This document shows, piece by piece, positions 34,596-49,847 of a stretch of 64,000 nt of DNA (positions within the stretch are counted from its first letter, which is position 1; each line of letters begins with the position of its first letter). The DNA lies in NCBI GenBank assembly GCA_025449115.1, contig JAHLKC010000025.1, positions 124,001-188,000 of the forward strand, read 5' to 3'. The position numbers and the translations under genes are program-made. The DNA is from Chytridium lagenaria (taxonomy: Eukaryota > Chytridiomycota > Chytridiomycetes > Chytridiales > Chytridiaceae). Below the pieces are notes generated by a model that worked only from the letters and a program-made list of their open reading frames with translations, made no database searches and had not been told where the DNA came from.

Positions 34596-37295
34596 ATGAT
34601 TTCAGTTGTCGCTCGCTTTTTTCAGAGGCCTGTCGTCCGACAATTCCATCATTCAACTTATATCATGGCAAGTGTGCCAATTGTTAAACGCTTCAAGGCG
34701 GATGACGCATCTGCGAGCTCAGCGCAGGCAATACAACCACCTGGAACTCTGGATGAGGATCTCGTCCACAAGAAGCCCAGCGATGCTGCTGCATCTTCGG
34801 CTGCACCAAAGCAGGCCGATCTCACGAACTCCGTCCTTGAACAATACATTGCTAGTCTCTCAGCGAGTTCCTTTCTCCCAAAGCCAGGGAAAAACTACAT
34901 ATCTGAGGCGGATGTTGGGATAACTGCGTTTATTGAGCCCTCGTTGAAGAGCTTTACAGGAATTATTAAGCAAAGGTTTGTTTCTCTTTCCTCTTTGCCC
35001 ATTTTCTTTGCAAATTATTAACGTTGTTTGATACGTATAGGTTCTCCGACTTTTTGGTAAATGAGGTGGATCACACCGGTAAAATTGTAAAGCTGGATTC
35101 TTTGTGCAAGGGAAAGGTACTTTCAACATACTTTCTTGTCTCTGGCTATAACCTTAAGCAGGAAGCCATCCCAGAAGCCAATCAGGAGGAACATTTGGTA
35201 GATGGAGTCGTGCCATTAGAAGTTAAAAAGAAGCTGGAACCAGAGTCTGCGCTGGTTGTTCTTGGGGAACTTCTGGACGACGCCGAAACTCTGGAAAAGT
35301 TTAAAAACTATTATAAGGGAAAAGCAGAAAGACTTTGGCGACTTTGTAACCAAGGTTGACATCCTCGACGTTTGAAACTTTTTGGATTTAAATTTATGTA
35401 AGGTATACGAAGACAAGGATAGGCGAAAGGCTATTTACGATTGCATCAAGCTCCATTTTGGTGATATTATTGCAACCGACGGTCTTCCTACTCACAGTAT
35501 TCGCGTTAGAGCCCCAGATGATGTTAATCAAAGTATGTATTATAATGGTATAAGGACATGTGATGTTGACACTATTCTTTTTTTTTTACAAGGAAAAAAG
35601 AACCCGTCAAGAAACAGAAAGAAATGGGATATTACGGCTGGGGCGTACCTTGAATTCGTCATGTACAAAGAAAATCGAGATACGATGGAGGCGCTTAATC
35701 ATATCGCCAAGTGCAGTGGAGCTCATGCCAAGGCTTTTACGTTTGCCGGAACCAAGGACAAGCGTGGGATCACCGTTCAACGTGTCACGGGGCACCATGT
35801 GCTTCGAGAGAACATTGAGAAACTTGGGACTTCGCTGAGGGGAATTAGGTTCGGGAATTTTCGGTACACGCATGATCGTATAAAGTTAGGGGATCTCGCT
35901 GGAAATCACTTTAAGATAACTTTAAGGTAGTGCCCTGATTAACATATTTTATGCTGATTAATATGAATAATATGTAGAGACGTGAATGCTGCTGGTACAA
36001 TTGATGAGCCAGTGGAGGATTTGATCAACAAGAGCATGACAGCGCTTAAAGAAAAGGGATTCATTAACTATTACGGAATGCAACGGTTTGGGACGAGGGC
36101 TGTCTCTACCCACACCGTCGGTGTCGCGATGTTAGCGGAAAGATGGGATGTTGCCGTCGAGCTGATTTTGATGCCCAAAGGAGATGGTAAATTATACAGT
36201 ACGAAATTTAGTCAACTGAAAAAAATGTGTCATTAGAACGGGAGGACTATATGAAAGCTCGAGCGCATTGGATGGCTAACCACGACCCCAAGACTGCATT
36301 TGATCTCTTTCCGAAATCGTGCACGGCGGAGCGTGCTGTACTCAACTCCCTAATTAGACAGAAAAAACATAAAGATTATTTCCAGGCCCTTCTTTGCGTA
36401 AGGAATATAATAATTCAGAAGTACTTCTTGAAGCTTGCTAAGTGACATTTTTATAGATTCCACGAAACCTTCGACTTATGTACATCCACGCAGTTCAAAG
36501 CTATGTTTGGAATCATGCGGCTTCAGAAAGGATTAAAAGGCACGGATACAAGGTTGTTATTGGCGATATTATGGCTGTGAAGGGGAGTACGGCGGACGGT
36601 GACGATTTGATGGATGATGGCGAAGAGATTACGGCCGGAGAAGCGCGTCTTTCTAGGATGATTGAAGTGGAAGTTATCAAGACTCAGGAGCAGGCAGATG
36701 CACGATCACTTGACGATGTTGTCCTTCCTCTGCCAGGCTACTCAGTGAAGTACCCAGAGAACGACATTGGAGCGTTTTACAAATCCTTTATGGCAACATT
36801 TGGTTTGGATCCTCACAAGATGCAGCGGAAGAACCGGTTAGTAGTAAGGCTTGCTTCTATATTTTTTCATTGTAGGACTAATTTAACTATGTCTTAGTGA
36901 GAATTCTTTGGCAGGGGACTACAGACGTGTTATCACAAGACCAAAGAACGTAAATTGGTGAGAACAGATTTGCCGCCCGTTTCCCTGACAAAATACGTAG
37001 GAAAACCTTGCGCTACAACGACATCGGTGTTCCACTTACTCTGACGGACGTGGATGAGCTTCTGGGAAATGCGCCCATCGAATCCGTAGAGGGGGGATCG
37101 CGTCTTGCCCTCGTCTGCGAATTCACTCTGGTCCCGTCTTCCTACGCAACCATGGCGTTAAGGGAGATTCTAAAAGTTGACACGAGCTCTGGATTCCAAA
37201 CAGAGCTCACCACTGTCAGTATGGGTCAACCCGGCGCAACCACTCCTGAATTGGGCCAACCTGAGCCCGGCATTGGTATGGACATTGCTCCATGA
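34596..37295 (+). CDS. PUS7: tRNA/mRNA pseudouridine synthase PUS7 (TruD family)
   Basis: Conserved blocks in order: EADVGITAFIEPSLKSFTGI, RFSDFLVNEVDHTGKIVKLD, LEFVMYKENRDTMEALNHIA, FAGTKDKRGITVQRV with the catalytic Asp of the TruD GTKDKR motif (about 35748-35765), FINYYGMQRFGTRAVSTHTV, LMYIHAVQSYVWNHAASERI, VVLPLPGYSVKYP, and the C-terminal SSYATMALREILKVDTSSGF. The enzyme converts uridine to pseudouridine in UNUAR-like contexts of tRNA and mRNA. Two in-frame starts are possible: 34596 (leader MISVVARFFQRPVVRQFHHS, mitochondrial-like) and 34665 (MASVPIVKRFKADD). A one-base frame break near 35317 in an A/G run needs bridging, and short introns occur throughout, including a 45-bp one at about 36958-37003. 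Confidence 0.92.
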
Positions 37296-37340
37296 GCTTG
37301 ACAATTTTTGCCTTCGAAAAAACCAATAAAGAGTCGATTT

Positions 37341-41146
<3,806 letters not shown>

Positions 41147-41280
41147 TATCGTCAGGAGGATTTAAAGATGAGGCGTAATTCTGCCACTGTTTCGGTCTAT
41201 CTCCAAGGTGTTCTATTAAATAACCCAAGGAAAGACGATGCCTATTTTCTGTTAATATATACACTTACAAAGACGAGTTT

Positions 41281-42747
41281 TCATACCATCTGACAGTCTG
41301 GGTTGTTTTGATAAAGTTCCATGGCTTCTGGAAGCCATTCACCAATTTTTGCGATACGGCTGTCGTGGGAGGGGTGGGTGGACATGTACTCCATCGAGGC
41401 GTGACCGTGGTCAAATTCTTTCATTCTCTACGCAAATTGTTATTTAATATATGAAGCAGCAAACTAACCTTCCACATTTCTGCGGCTGCGCGGGGTTGTA
41501 GCAAGCCTGCGACATGAGTTTTAAACCTATGTAATCAGCCTCTGATTCACATTTGCGGAGAATGGCATCTGGTAGGATTGTAGTGTGTGAGAAATTAGAG
41601 TATCACCAGAAACAGAAAGAGATTTGTACTCACCACAACACCGAGTTCCAGAAAGAGACGGTTGAAGATAAATGATGTGTCGAAAAAGAAGGAGAGAAGA
41701 ATTTGTCCAAGCATGACGATCTTGACCCAGCTCATCTTTTCGGCGCTGTGACGTGCGAGCTGGTGGGCGACTTCGTGACCAAGGCTGGTTTTTATGTCAG
41801 TCATTATGTGTGAATGGAATTGACGAATGAGAACTGAAATCGAACACTCACACAGCCGCTAATCCATCTTCATTCTGAACGACCGGTAATATTCCCGTGA
41901 AAACAAACACCTACTCGAAGAAAAAAAAAATGTTTGAAAAAAAATTATAAATAGAGAAAAAGGAAAGAAAAAAAAAAAAGAATTGAAGAAAGAAGAAAAA
42001 AGTTATTCTAAACAAACCTTTCCGCCTGGTATAACAAAAGCGTTCCTTTGTGGATCATCTATAAGATGCACCTCCCAATCCAATTCTGGCATCCCGCTGA
42101 CTTTAATGATCCGATCACACACTCTCCGCACCATAATACTGTAAGGATGCATCGGAGAAACGATTTTATGACCAAATTGCGCCATGATCTCTGCATAGGC
42201 TTGTTTGCCGAGTATTTGCTCCTGTTCACGAAAAAAAAAAGGGCGTTAGGTTTTCGGCACAACCGTGTCATGTCATGGAAATAGTTTAAAGCCATGCGCA
42301 AAAAGAAAGGGACAAAAAAATCAATGGTGTGTTGATATGAAAAGAAAAGGTACCTCTTGTTTTGTGAGATCGATGAAACGCCGTCTACCACTTATAGGAA
42401 CGGTCTCAAGATGCCTACAAGACGTGTTAATCTATTTTTTAAAACCTTTTGCATAACCTTACCATGCGTAATAAACCCCAAACACCCCCGACCCAACACC
42501 AGCATACATCCAAAACTTTCTAGTCTTATAAAACGGTTCTCCTACACCAGACCATGTCAGAACACCCCTTCCATTGAAAAAAACAAACTCAACTGTTTTG
42601 GAAATACTCATACTGCTGTCCGCCGTTATTCACACGCATGCGATACTCCACCGGCATCCTTATTCGACTTGGCGGGATAGTTGATCTCGCCATACTCCAA
42701 GACCTCACTGAAAAGCATCGTCGGTGGAGGAGGTTGAGCAAATGCAT
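41281..42747 (-). CDS. OMA1: Mitochondrial inner-membrane metalloprotease OMA1 (M48)
   Basis: The ATG at 42745-42747 opens a basic, Arg-rich presequence (MHLLNLLHRRCFSVRSWSMA), fitting mitochondrial import. Then come a hydrophobic segment (FYKTRKFWMYAGVGSGVFGV), SGRRRFIDLTKQEEQILGKQ, WEVHLIDDPQRNAFVIPGGK, VFVFTGILPV, and the zinc-binding LGHEVAHQLARHSAEKMSW (HExxH). The third ligand region reads ESEADYIGLKLMSQACYNP, followed by GHASMEYMSTHPSHDSRIAK, the typical OMA1 end. The stop is at 41281-41283. OMA1 is the stress-activated protease that cleaves OPA1 or Mgm1-like proteins in higher organisms. Six or so short introns occur. The gene is divergent from the F-box/LRR gene with only 35 bp between start codons. 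Confidence 0.92.
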
Positions 42748-42782
42748 CTTTAATTTGTGACGTTGCAAAAAAAAAATATCTA

Positions 42783-44107
42783 ATGGTTCCCAATGAAGTC
42801 GTTGAACAGATCGTGCAGACAATTTCAGCGGGATCTCAGCCTGAACAGGTCCGTTTGAATCATCTATCGGAATGCGCTAGAGTGTCGTGGGTTTGGTATA
42901 GCGTTGCTATGCCGTTGTTGTGGAGTTTGGTGAGCCCTGTTCAAGCGAATACGGTGCGGGTGTTGGTGGTGAATGGAGTGAAGGACGGGAAAGCGTTGAA
43001 CACAACGTTGAGTTTTAATAATCGGTTTAGTCTCGTCAAGGAGATTGATTTATCGAGAATATATGTTTGGAATGCGGATGTGAGTTGACCGCCTTGCTGC
43101 AACCCATGTCATTAATGAGTCGACAGATTAGGCCTCACATCCAACCACTTCTCATGAATTCTTTAAATCTTCGAAAACTCAACCTCTCCAACTGTCTCTG
43201 GATAAAAGACGACGACTTGCTGACGCTCATCAATTGCACGAAACTCACTTCCCTCATTCTCAATGGCTGCGGTAACGTCACAGGAACTCATCTAGGTCTC
43301 CTCCTCTCCTACCTCCCAAACCTCACCACATTTCGACTTTCCGGTTCCGACCTCCTCAACGACCTCACCCCGGTCTTTAAAACCTGCACCTCCCCTCTCG
43401 TCACCGTTGAACTCACCAATTTATGGGCCACCGCCGATTTCTCGACAGGCGTCGCTGCCCTCCTTACCCAGTGCCACGAAACCCTAGAACACCTCACGGC
43501 CTCCAGCCCGCATCTCTCGTTCCCAGCTTTCCCATCAACGCTCCCCCAAATGCATCTCAAAACCCTTCGTCTCGATCAATGCGAATCCTTAGATGACGAA
43601 TCCCTCATCCGTCTTCTCCCCCACATCTCCACCTTAACGTCTCTCAACCTCTGCGGTGATGCTCACATCACGTCACACGTTCTACCGCACGTGTTTGAAC
43701 ATACCCCGCTTCTCACCTTTTTAGATACCTCCTACGTGGAAGATTTCACAGACGCCGTCATCACATCTCTAGCTCATTCATGTCCCCACCTCACAACCCT
43801 CCACACGCGTGGTTGTCGAAAACTCACAGATGCATCCCTGATAACCCTTTCCGATACGTTGCCTAACCTCACGTCGGTGTGTTTTGATTTCAACGCCAAC
43901 ATCTCCCCTGCAGGTGTTTCAAGGATGGTGCGACAATGTGAGGGGCTGGTGAAGGTTGGGTTGAGTTTTTGCACAAAGTTTTTGGGGACGGAGGTGGAGA
44001 GACTTGCAAAGGTTGTTGGAGCTGAGGAGGGGATGACGGAGATGGGGGAAGGGGTGATGCAATTTGAGGGGGTGAGAGCTGTTGGGTTGTTGAGAGAATG
44101 CCTTTAG
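42783..44107 (+). CDS. F-box/leucine-rich-repeat protein (AMN1/FBXL type)
   Basis: The start at 42783 gives an F-box-like segment (VPNEVVEQIVQTISAG, then LNHLSECARVSWVWYSVAMP, LLWSLV). After a frame step near 43080, a run of cysteine-type LRRs follows: LRKLNLSNCLWIKDDDLLTL, LTSLILNGCGNVTGTHLGLL, LKTLRLDQCESLDDESLIRL, LTTLHTRGCRKLTDASLITL, LVKVGLSFCTKFLGTEVERL. The L-x-x-L-x-L-x-x-C-x-x-[IL]-[TD]-D-x-[SG]-[LI] unit is that of FBXL and Amn1 proteins. It is probably a substrate receptor for an SCF ligase. It lacks visible introns apart from the unresolved step. The stop is at 44105-44107. Confidence 0.8.
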
Positions 44108-45457
44108 GTGTTTAATCTTTCACATAGGAATTGAGGTTGACGCGTCGACATGAATGACTCGCTGCTTTTTTTTGAATGTAGATGATACAATTAACAATGT
44201 AGTAAACTTTTTCTAAAATACATTTGAAGGCTGTGGTAAAGACGCCATCAAACTTCATGTCATCCGCTATCCTCCGCAGCATTGTGAATCAAAAGACATC
44301 CGCTTACTTCACTACGTTCAAAGATTCAATGATATCCAACCTTTTTACCCCCACATACTCAAACATACATGATCGTTTATACATCTTCCATCATGGTTTT
44401 CAAGCAATGAGAATTAAAACAGCCTCTAATCTCACGTAAATTCACGCGCACGGAACCAACTCTCCCTTACCACCATCATCAATCCGTTTTGCGACATCTC
44501 TCAAACATGTCCCATCTACATGCCTCCCCAGATCGCACCTCTCAACATCAATTAAAAGGAGGTGGCAGTGCGAACCCCTTATCTTTCCTCGACACAAGTT
44601 TTCAAGATTGAAACAACACCAAAAAAATCATAAACAATAAAAAACCGCCAAGAAAAAAATGACAGAAATGTCAAAACATGGAATTTCAGGAGCGCGGCGG
44701 CCATGGGCGTGGGCAAGGTTAAAAAAAAAAAAAGATAAAAAAAAGAAGATAAAAAAAACAAGAAAAATCAAGGGATAAAAAAGTCAAAACTGAAAAAAAA
44801 AACATTGTAAAAATAAGGGGTTGGAAAAAAAGGGAGAGAAGTGGTTTTAATAAATACCATCATGTCAGTCAGGTGAGGAAATAATATAAGGAACTCAGCA
44901 GCAGCAGCAGCAAGATGTAAAATGAGAGACAGAGAAACAATGTTGATGGAGGAGGTGAATGGATGAGAATCAAAACAGAAAAAAATTGTTATTTCTTCAC
45001 TCTAATTACAATACGCGACGTCCATTTAACACCCCTCCAAAAAAAAAAACATACATCAAATATCACATAGAAAACAAACAAAAACAAGGACCGCTGATAA
45101 AACTGGTATCGAAAACAATACAAAGAGATTCCAAATCGACAATAATATGATACGATAGAGAAAAATGTGCAGGAAAAAAAAAGGCTCCCAGAAAACAAAG
45201 AAAAGGAGAAACCAAGCGTAACAAATATATACGCAAAATATAACCGGGAAAAAGAGAGCGAAAACAGCCGGAGTGGGGTTCATACTGAAAAAGCAAATAT
45301 GTTTATATCGCAAAAAGGAGGGGGGAAAAGGAATCGATAATACAAAACACCGCAATGCAGCGAAAGAATCGTAAAAGCAGAAATAAACACAAGAAACCAC
45401 AAAACCGATTTATCAAGAACTAAAGAAAAAAAAAAGAAAAAGAAGGGAGGGGGGGAA
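44108..45457. other. Convergent intergenic region with A-runs
   Basis: 1.35 kb between two gene 3' ends. Poly-A tracts are frequent (44718-44760, 44795-44830, 45425-45450) and a short (CAG)n occurs at about 44899-44915. ORFs on the minus strand are Phe/Leu-rich translations of A-rich DNA; none is convincing. Confidence 0.5.
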
Positions 45458-48400
45458 TTAGCCCTTCACCTCTTTTCTCCTGATAAAACTTCCATCATCA
45501 CTCTCACTCTCAGTATCCGACGTCATATCCAAAAAACTCGGCCTCCGTCCCGCCTCCACCCTCCCTCCCCACATCCACCCTCTCCACATTCGACGCATAC
45601 TTTCTCAATCGTCCAACTCCAACATGCACCGTCGCCAAACTCGCCGACGCGGAACCCCTCAAAGGAGGTGGGGGTGGGATGGTGCGGCGGCTGTTAACGA
45701 AGGGGGTGGTGGTGGTGGATTCAATGGTGACGTGGGTGGTGTGACACGTGGTCGAAGTTTCTTTGCGGTCGAAAGGTCACCCCTGAACACGGGTGGATCA
45801 GGTGTGGCACGTAAAATGGGTTTCACGTCTAATCGTTTTGAACGGACATACTGTGAGGGTTCGTCATCGGACGACACGCGATCCACGTGCACTGCATAGG
45901 TGGTTGGAGATCTCGCGCGAATCCTTGTATCGGTTGTGTGACGTCTTAGACGGGGTACGTCCTGACGTGGTTGTTGCTGTTGCTGTTGTTGTTGCGAAAG
46001 AGATGTGCGACGTTGGAGGTCCTGCAGGGGTTGTTGTTGATGGGATTGGTAGTGATTGTTAAAGGAGGCGAAACGGTGGAGAGGTTGAGGTTGGGTTGTT
46101 GGGGAGAGGATGGCGTCACTTTGAGCTCGTCGGACACGGGTTGGGGAGGGGGAGACGGGCGGTGTTGGGTTGTGGTGGGTTGGGGAGAAGAGACGGGGGA
46201 TAGGGGATGTAGGTGGTTTTTGAGTGAGAGCGTATTCAAAGCCAGAGTCAAAGATGTTGCGTTTGGATTCGTTTTCGTGACGAGGCCATGCGGCGTGAAC
46301 GTCTTCATCGGGGGTAGGGAGGAGGGGGGGAGGGTAAGGTGCGAAAAGGGGGACTGAGCGAGGACAAGAGGGGATGCGAGGGCTTCATCGTCCATAAGGA
46401 GTTGATTCCAACTGTTTGACGTTCCTGATCAAAATCATCATCGTCCTCTCCCACATTGTTGCGATGACGCGTCCAGTTCCCAGCGATCCGCATGGCGGCC
46501 ATCTTGGTGTCGATCATGGTGGGTGGGGAGACGCCGCTAAAGAAGGGGCAGGGGAGGATCGATAGGCGCGGTAGGCTTCCATGGATCCGAGGCCTTCGAC
46601 GGACCAATCTGGGGTGGAGAGATACATGTGGTCGTCTTCGTCGTCGTCGGAGAGGAGGTCAAAGGCGTCGAGGTTGAGGGGAGCCCGGGTGCGATGCATG
46701 TTAAGTCGGTGATGCGATGGTTGGGGAGGTCAATGTGGGAGGGGGAGCCATGCGATGAGTGCGACGGGTTGGCGGGGAGGAGGGGGAGGGTGATTTATGG
46801 GTAGTGGCACTAGTGGGGTTCGGACGAGGAGAAAGATGCGGGTGGTGATTGTTGTTGTCGTCTTCCCAGAGTTGGGCGTTCCAGGATGAAGCGTTGGAGG
46901 TGAGGGACGGTGAACGAGTGGCGTCGACAGATATTTGGAGGAAGGTGAGAGGAGACGCGGTGAGAGATATTCTGTGTCGATGGAAAGTTTGCGTTGTTGT
47001 TTAGGGGACGCGTTGGAAGAAGAGGAAGAGGACACGGGTCCGCTTGAGCCGGATAGCTTTAAGGAAGGCATGACATTCACCAAGGTGGGTTCAACAAAAG
47101 AGGAGACGGATGCAACCATGTTACGGAGTTGAATGACGGTAGCTCTTGTCTCTGGGTTGGGATCAAAGCAACGTCGAAGGACAGCATCAAACTCTTGAGA
47201 TATTTTAAATTCCCCAACAAGGACAGGCTCACGACGCCCAAATAAGCCTCAAGACAAAACGGATCTGAAGGAGAATGCCACGGATTCCTCGCAAAGATAA
47301 GTTGATAAGAATGATTCCCAGCGCCCACACGTCGTTTGGAGCGGAAGCGTATCCCGTGGGTGGAATCTGTGACTTTAGACCCAGGAATGACCAAACCCAT
47401 GCATTCTGGTGCCATATATCGGACGCTTCCACACCCCATCTCTTGACTCCAAGTCTTGTCTGTGGCGAGGCCAAAATCGGTGAGTCGGATGGAGAATCAG
47501 AGGTATCAATGAGGATGTTTTCGGGTTTTAGGTCGCGGTGAAGATGCCGCGATGTGGCAGTAGCTGACGGCGTTTGCAATCTGTGGGAATAGACCCTTGA
47601 CGACAGATTGTGAGAACCCTCCATTCTGTGTGATGGCGTGGTAAAGGTCTATAAATTGAAATTAGAATATATAAGAACATATGAGATGAGTCTAGGTAAA
47701 TAATAACAAAAAGTTGTGTACCCGCTTAGCGGGTAAATATAATTGGTATAAATACCGAGGAATGAATATAAGGCACGCTTCGCTAGTCATGACTACTCGC
47801 GGAGCAAGTGAATGAAACCAAATATCAGAGTGGTCTCGTCTATGGCTAGTGGGGGCCTGCGGATAAATGACCACACCGCTTCGCGGATGCTCGCTCGTGA
47901 AAAGTAATGAACCAGAAAAAAAAAAGACATACCATAGCACAGTACTCGAGGACAAAGAACAATAGTGGTCCGACTCGACGACCTCATAAAATCCACAACG
48001 CCAATGATTCCTCCTGAGTCGCTTTGCAGCAGTACCACTTGTGGTAGCGGTTTGCAGTTGCAGCCTTCTTAAAAAGTCGCACTCCTCTCCTCTGAGCATC
48101 GATAGCCTGTTGATTGCCGTGGGCATTGGCAGCCTTGAGGATACACTTTACAGCGACTTTTATCCAACCTCTTGTTGGAGATGAAAGTCAGACGGAGGAT
48201 GATGCATTGAGCCAGATAGACTGTAGAGAATGAGCCGTGGCCTTTTGACTTCTCGAGAATGTATTGGGAGGTGGGACCGCAGAGTGTTGAGCCAATGGCT
48301 GGAAGAGATGATGAGGATGAAGGTTGTTGTTGTTGTTGTTGCGATGTGGATGGAGATGGAGATGTTGAAGGAGAGGGAGAGGGAGAAGAAGAAGAAGAAG

Positions 48401-48689
48401 AAGAGGAAGACCTATTGCGGGATGGGAGGTGAGAAGGGAAAGGGAATGCGGGTGAGGAGCTCTTTTTTCTCATGGCTTGCTGATGTTGCTGATGCTGCTG
48501 ATGCTGGTGATTGCTCCCGCCTTTCAACAGACCACCACTGTGACTACCATTATTGGCCTGAGCAGCATGAGCATGAGAGTGAGGTTGTTGTTGATTGCTG
48601 CTAAACGAGCTGTTGTAGTGCTGTTGCTGCTGCTGATGGTGATGATGATAGTGATGATGGACATGGTCGTCCCTAGGAGACGGCAGCAT
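45458..48689 (-). CDS. Ran1/Ksp1-type serine/threonine protein kinase with long tail
   Basis: The start at 48687-48689 opens a His/Gln-rich region (VHHHYHHHHQQQQQ), then Ser-rich sequence. The kinase domain begins YILEKSKGHGSFSTVYLAQ (glycine loop), VAVKCILKAA (catalytic Lys), then RDLKPENILID (catalytic loop, about 47530), a DFGLA magnesium loop (about 47475), GSVRYMAPE, NDVWALGIILINL and FARNPWHSPSDPF, followed by RRCFDPNPETRATVIQLRNM. The NDVW.LG..L.NL..GRNPW and the x-AYL element are typical of fungal Ran1/Pat1, Ksp1, Sks1 and Vhs1 kinases, which act in nutrient and meiotic signalling. A tail of about 450 residues is Ser/Pro-rich and ends SFLDMTSDTESESDDGSFIR, RKEVKG at 45458. Frame steps occur near 47555 and in the tail. 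Intron 47649-47932 is unusually long. Confidence 0.8.
47649..47932 (-). other. Long hairpin-rich intron inside the kinase gene
   Basis: The intron runs from GTATGT (complement of 47927-47932) to ATTTATAG (complement of 47649-47656), 284 bp, against about 45-90 bp for most introns here. It holds GC-rich inverted repeats in an AT background: ACCCGCTTAGCGGGT (47720-47734), the 12-bp palindrome TAGTCATGACTA (47784-47795) and CCGCTTCGCGG (about 47876-47886). Confidence 0.6.
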
Positions 48690-49847
48690 CCTTTTTTTCT
48701 AAAACAATAACTACTTTTAACAGTATGTACCTAATACTATTAGGTAATAAAAAGTTCTCTTTTATAAAACAAATACTTCAAGTAAAATAAATATATAAAA
48801 TACATAGTATAGAATTTATTTATTTTAATAATAATAATAATAGATATAATTGTCAGCTCTTTTATGAATATACTTTTTTCTTTACAACGAGCAGAGAGCC
48901 ATCAGCATCAGCATCAGCAGCAGCAGCAGCAACATCAGGAATAATAATCAGGGGCCAATCTATTATTATTTTATTATTTATTTATTATTTATTTATTATT
49001 TATTTATTATCTATTTAATTAATTATTATTTATTATTTATTTATTAAAAATAATAATACCCTTTTTTGGGGTTTATAATTTAATTTGTTTTACTTAATTT
49101 ATCTTAAAGTCACGTGTTTTATCCCCATCTCTCTCTCAGTCTCTCTCTCTTTCTCTTTCTCTTTCTCTTCTCCTCTCTCACACGACCAACCAACTAGATG
49201 TTACACGTTTTGCATAATAATAAAATAAATAAATAATTCATTAATTAATTATAAGAGCTTGTCTGTCTTTCTTTTCCTTGGGCTTTGCTTTTCACTCTTG
49301 TTATGTTTTGTGTTTGATCTGAATCATCTCCTCATTGAATTTGATTATAAATATTTATAAATACAATAACAATTAAATACCTCCGCACTTTTCGTATAAA
49401 CAATTCTATTCTTTTCAATAAAATACTATGTGTGTGTGTGTGTGTGCTTTAAACACTTGTGCTTTGCTATTTATATAATAAAAAATAAAATGTGTTTGAC
49501 ACCTCTCGCGACGCTCCTTTTACAAAGGAAGGAAAGAAAGTGGGGAGGTCTGTCCATGTGGTATCCTAAGAGCGGTATGCATGCTCAAAATACAAAAAAG
49601 ATACAGGAAAACGTTGAAAAAAGAGAGAGAGAGAGAGAGACTGTGTGTGCTAGAAATATTGGTGAGCCAATAACAAGATGAATAAGAGAGAACGAGAGAT
49701 AATAACAAAATGTATCGAAAACAAAAAAAATATACCAAAATCTAAAGCGGTACAGTTTTTTCAACAATACAAAATGAAAATACATAACAAGAGGAATGCT
49801 GGAGAAGCGAACCGGAAAACGGTGAAAAAAGGAGGATAGGAGGGGCA
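48690..49847. promoter_or_regulatory. AT-rich upstream region of the kinase gene with microsatellites
   Basis: About 1.15 kb without a gene. Contains (CAG)n at about 48906-48932, TTA/TTTA tracts (48960-49040), a CT-rich stretch (49129-49180), a (GT)n run (49429-49448) and a (GA)n run (49622-49641). Long pyrimidine tracts upstream of a start codon are common in fungal promoters; no specific site was recognised. Confidence 0.5.
48957..49180. repeat. TTTA-type and CT microsatellites
   Basis: Imperfect TTATTTA repeats (48960-49045) are followed by a CT/TTC-rich tract (49129-49180). Confidence 0.85.

Noticed and set aside
45056..45400. Phe/Leu-rich ORFs that look like membrane proteins
   Set aside because: They are translations of A-rich DNA on the opposite strand in a convergent intergenic gap.
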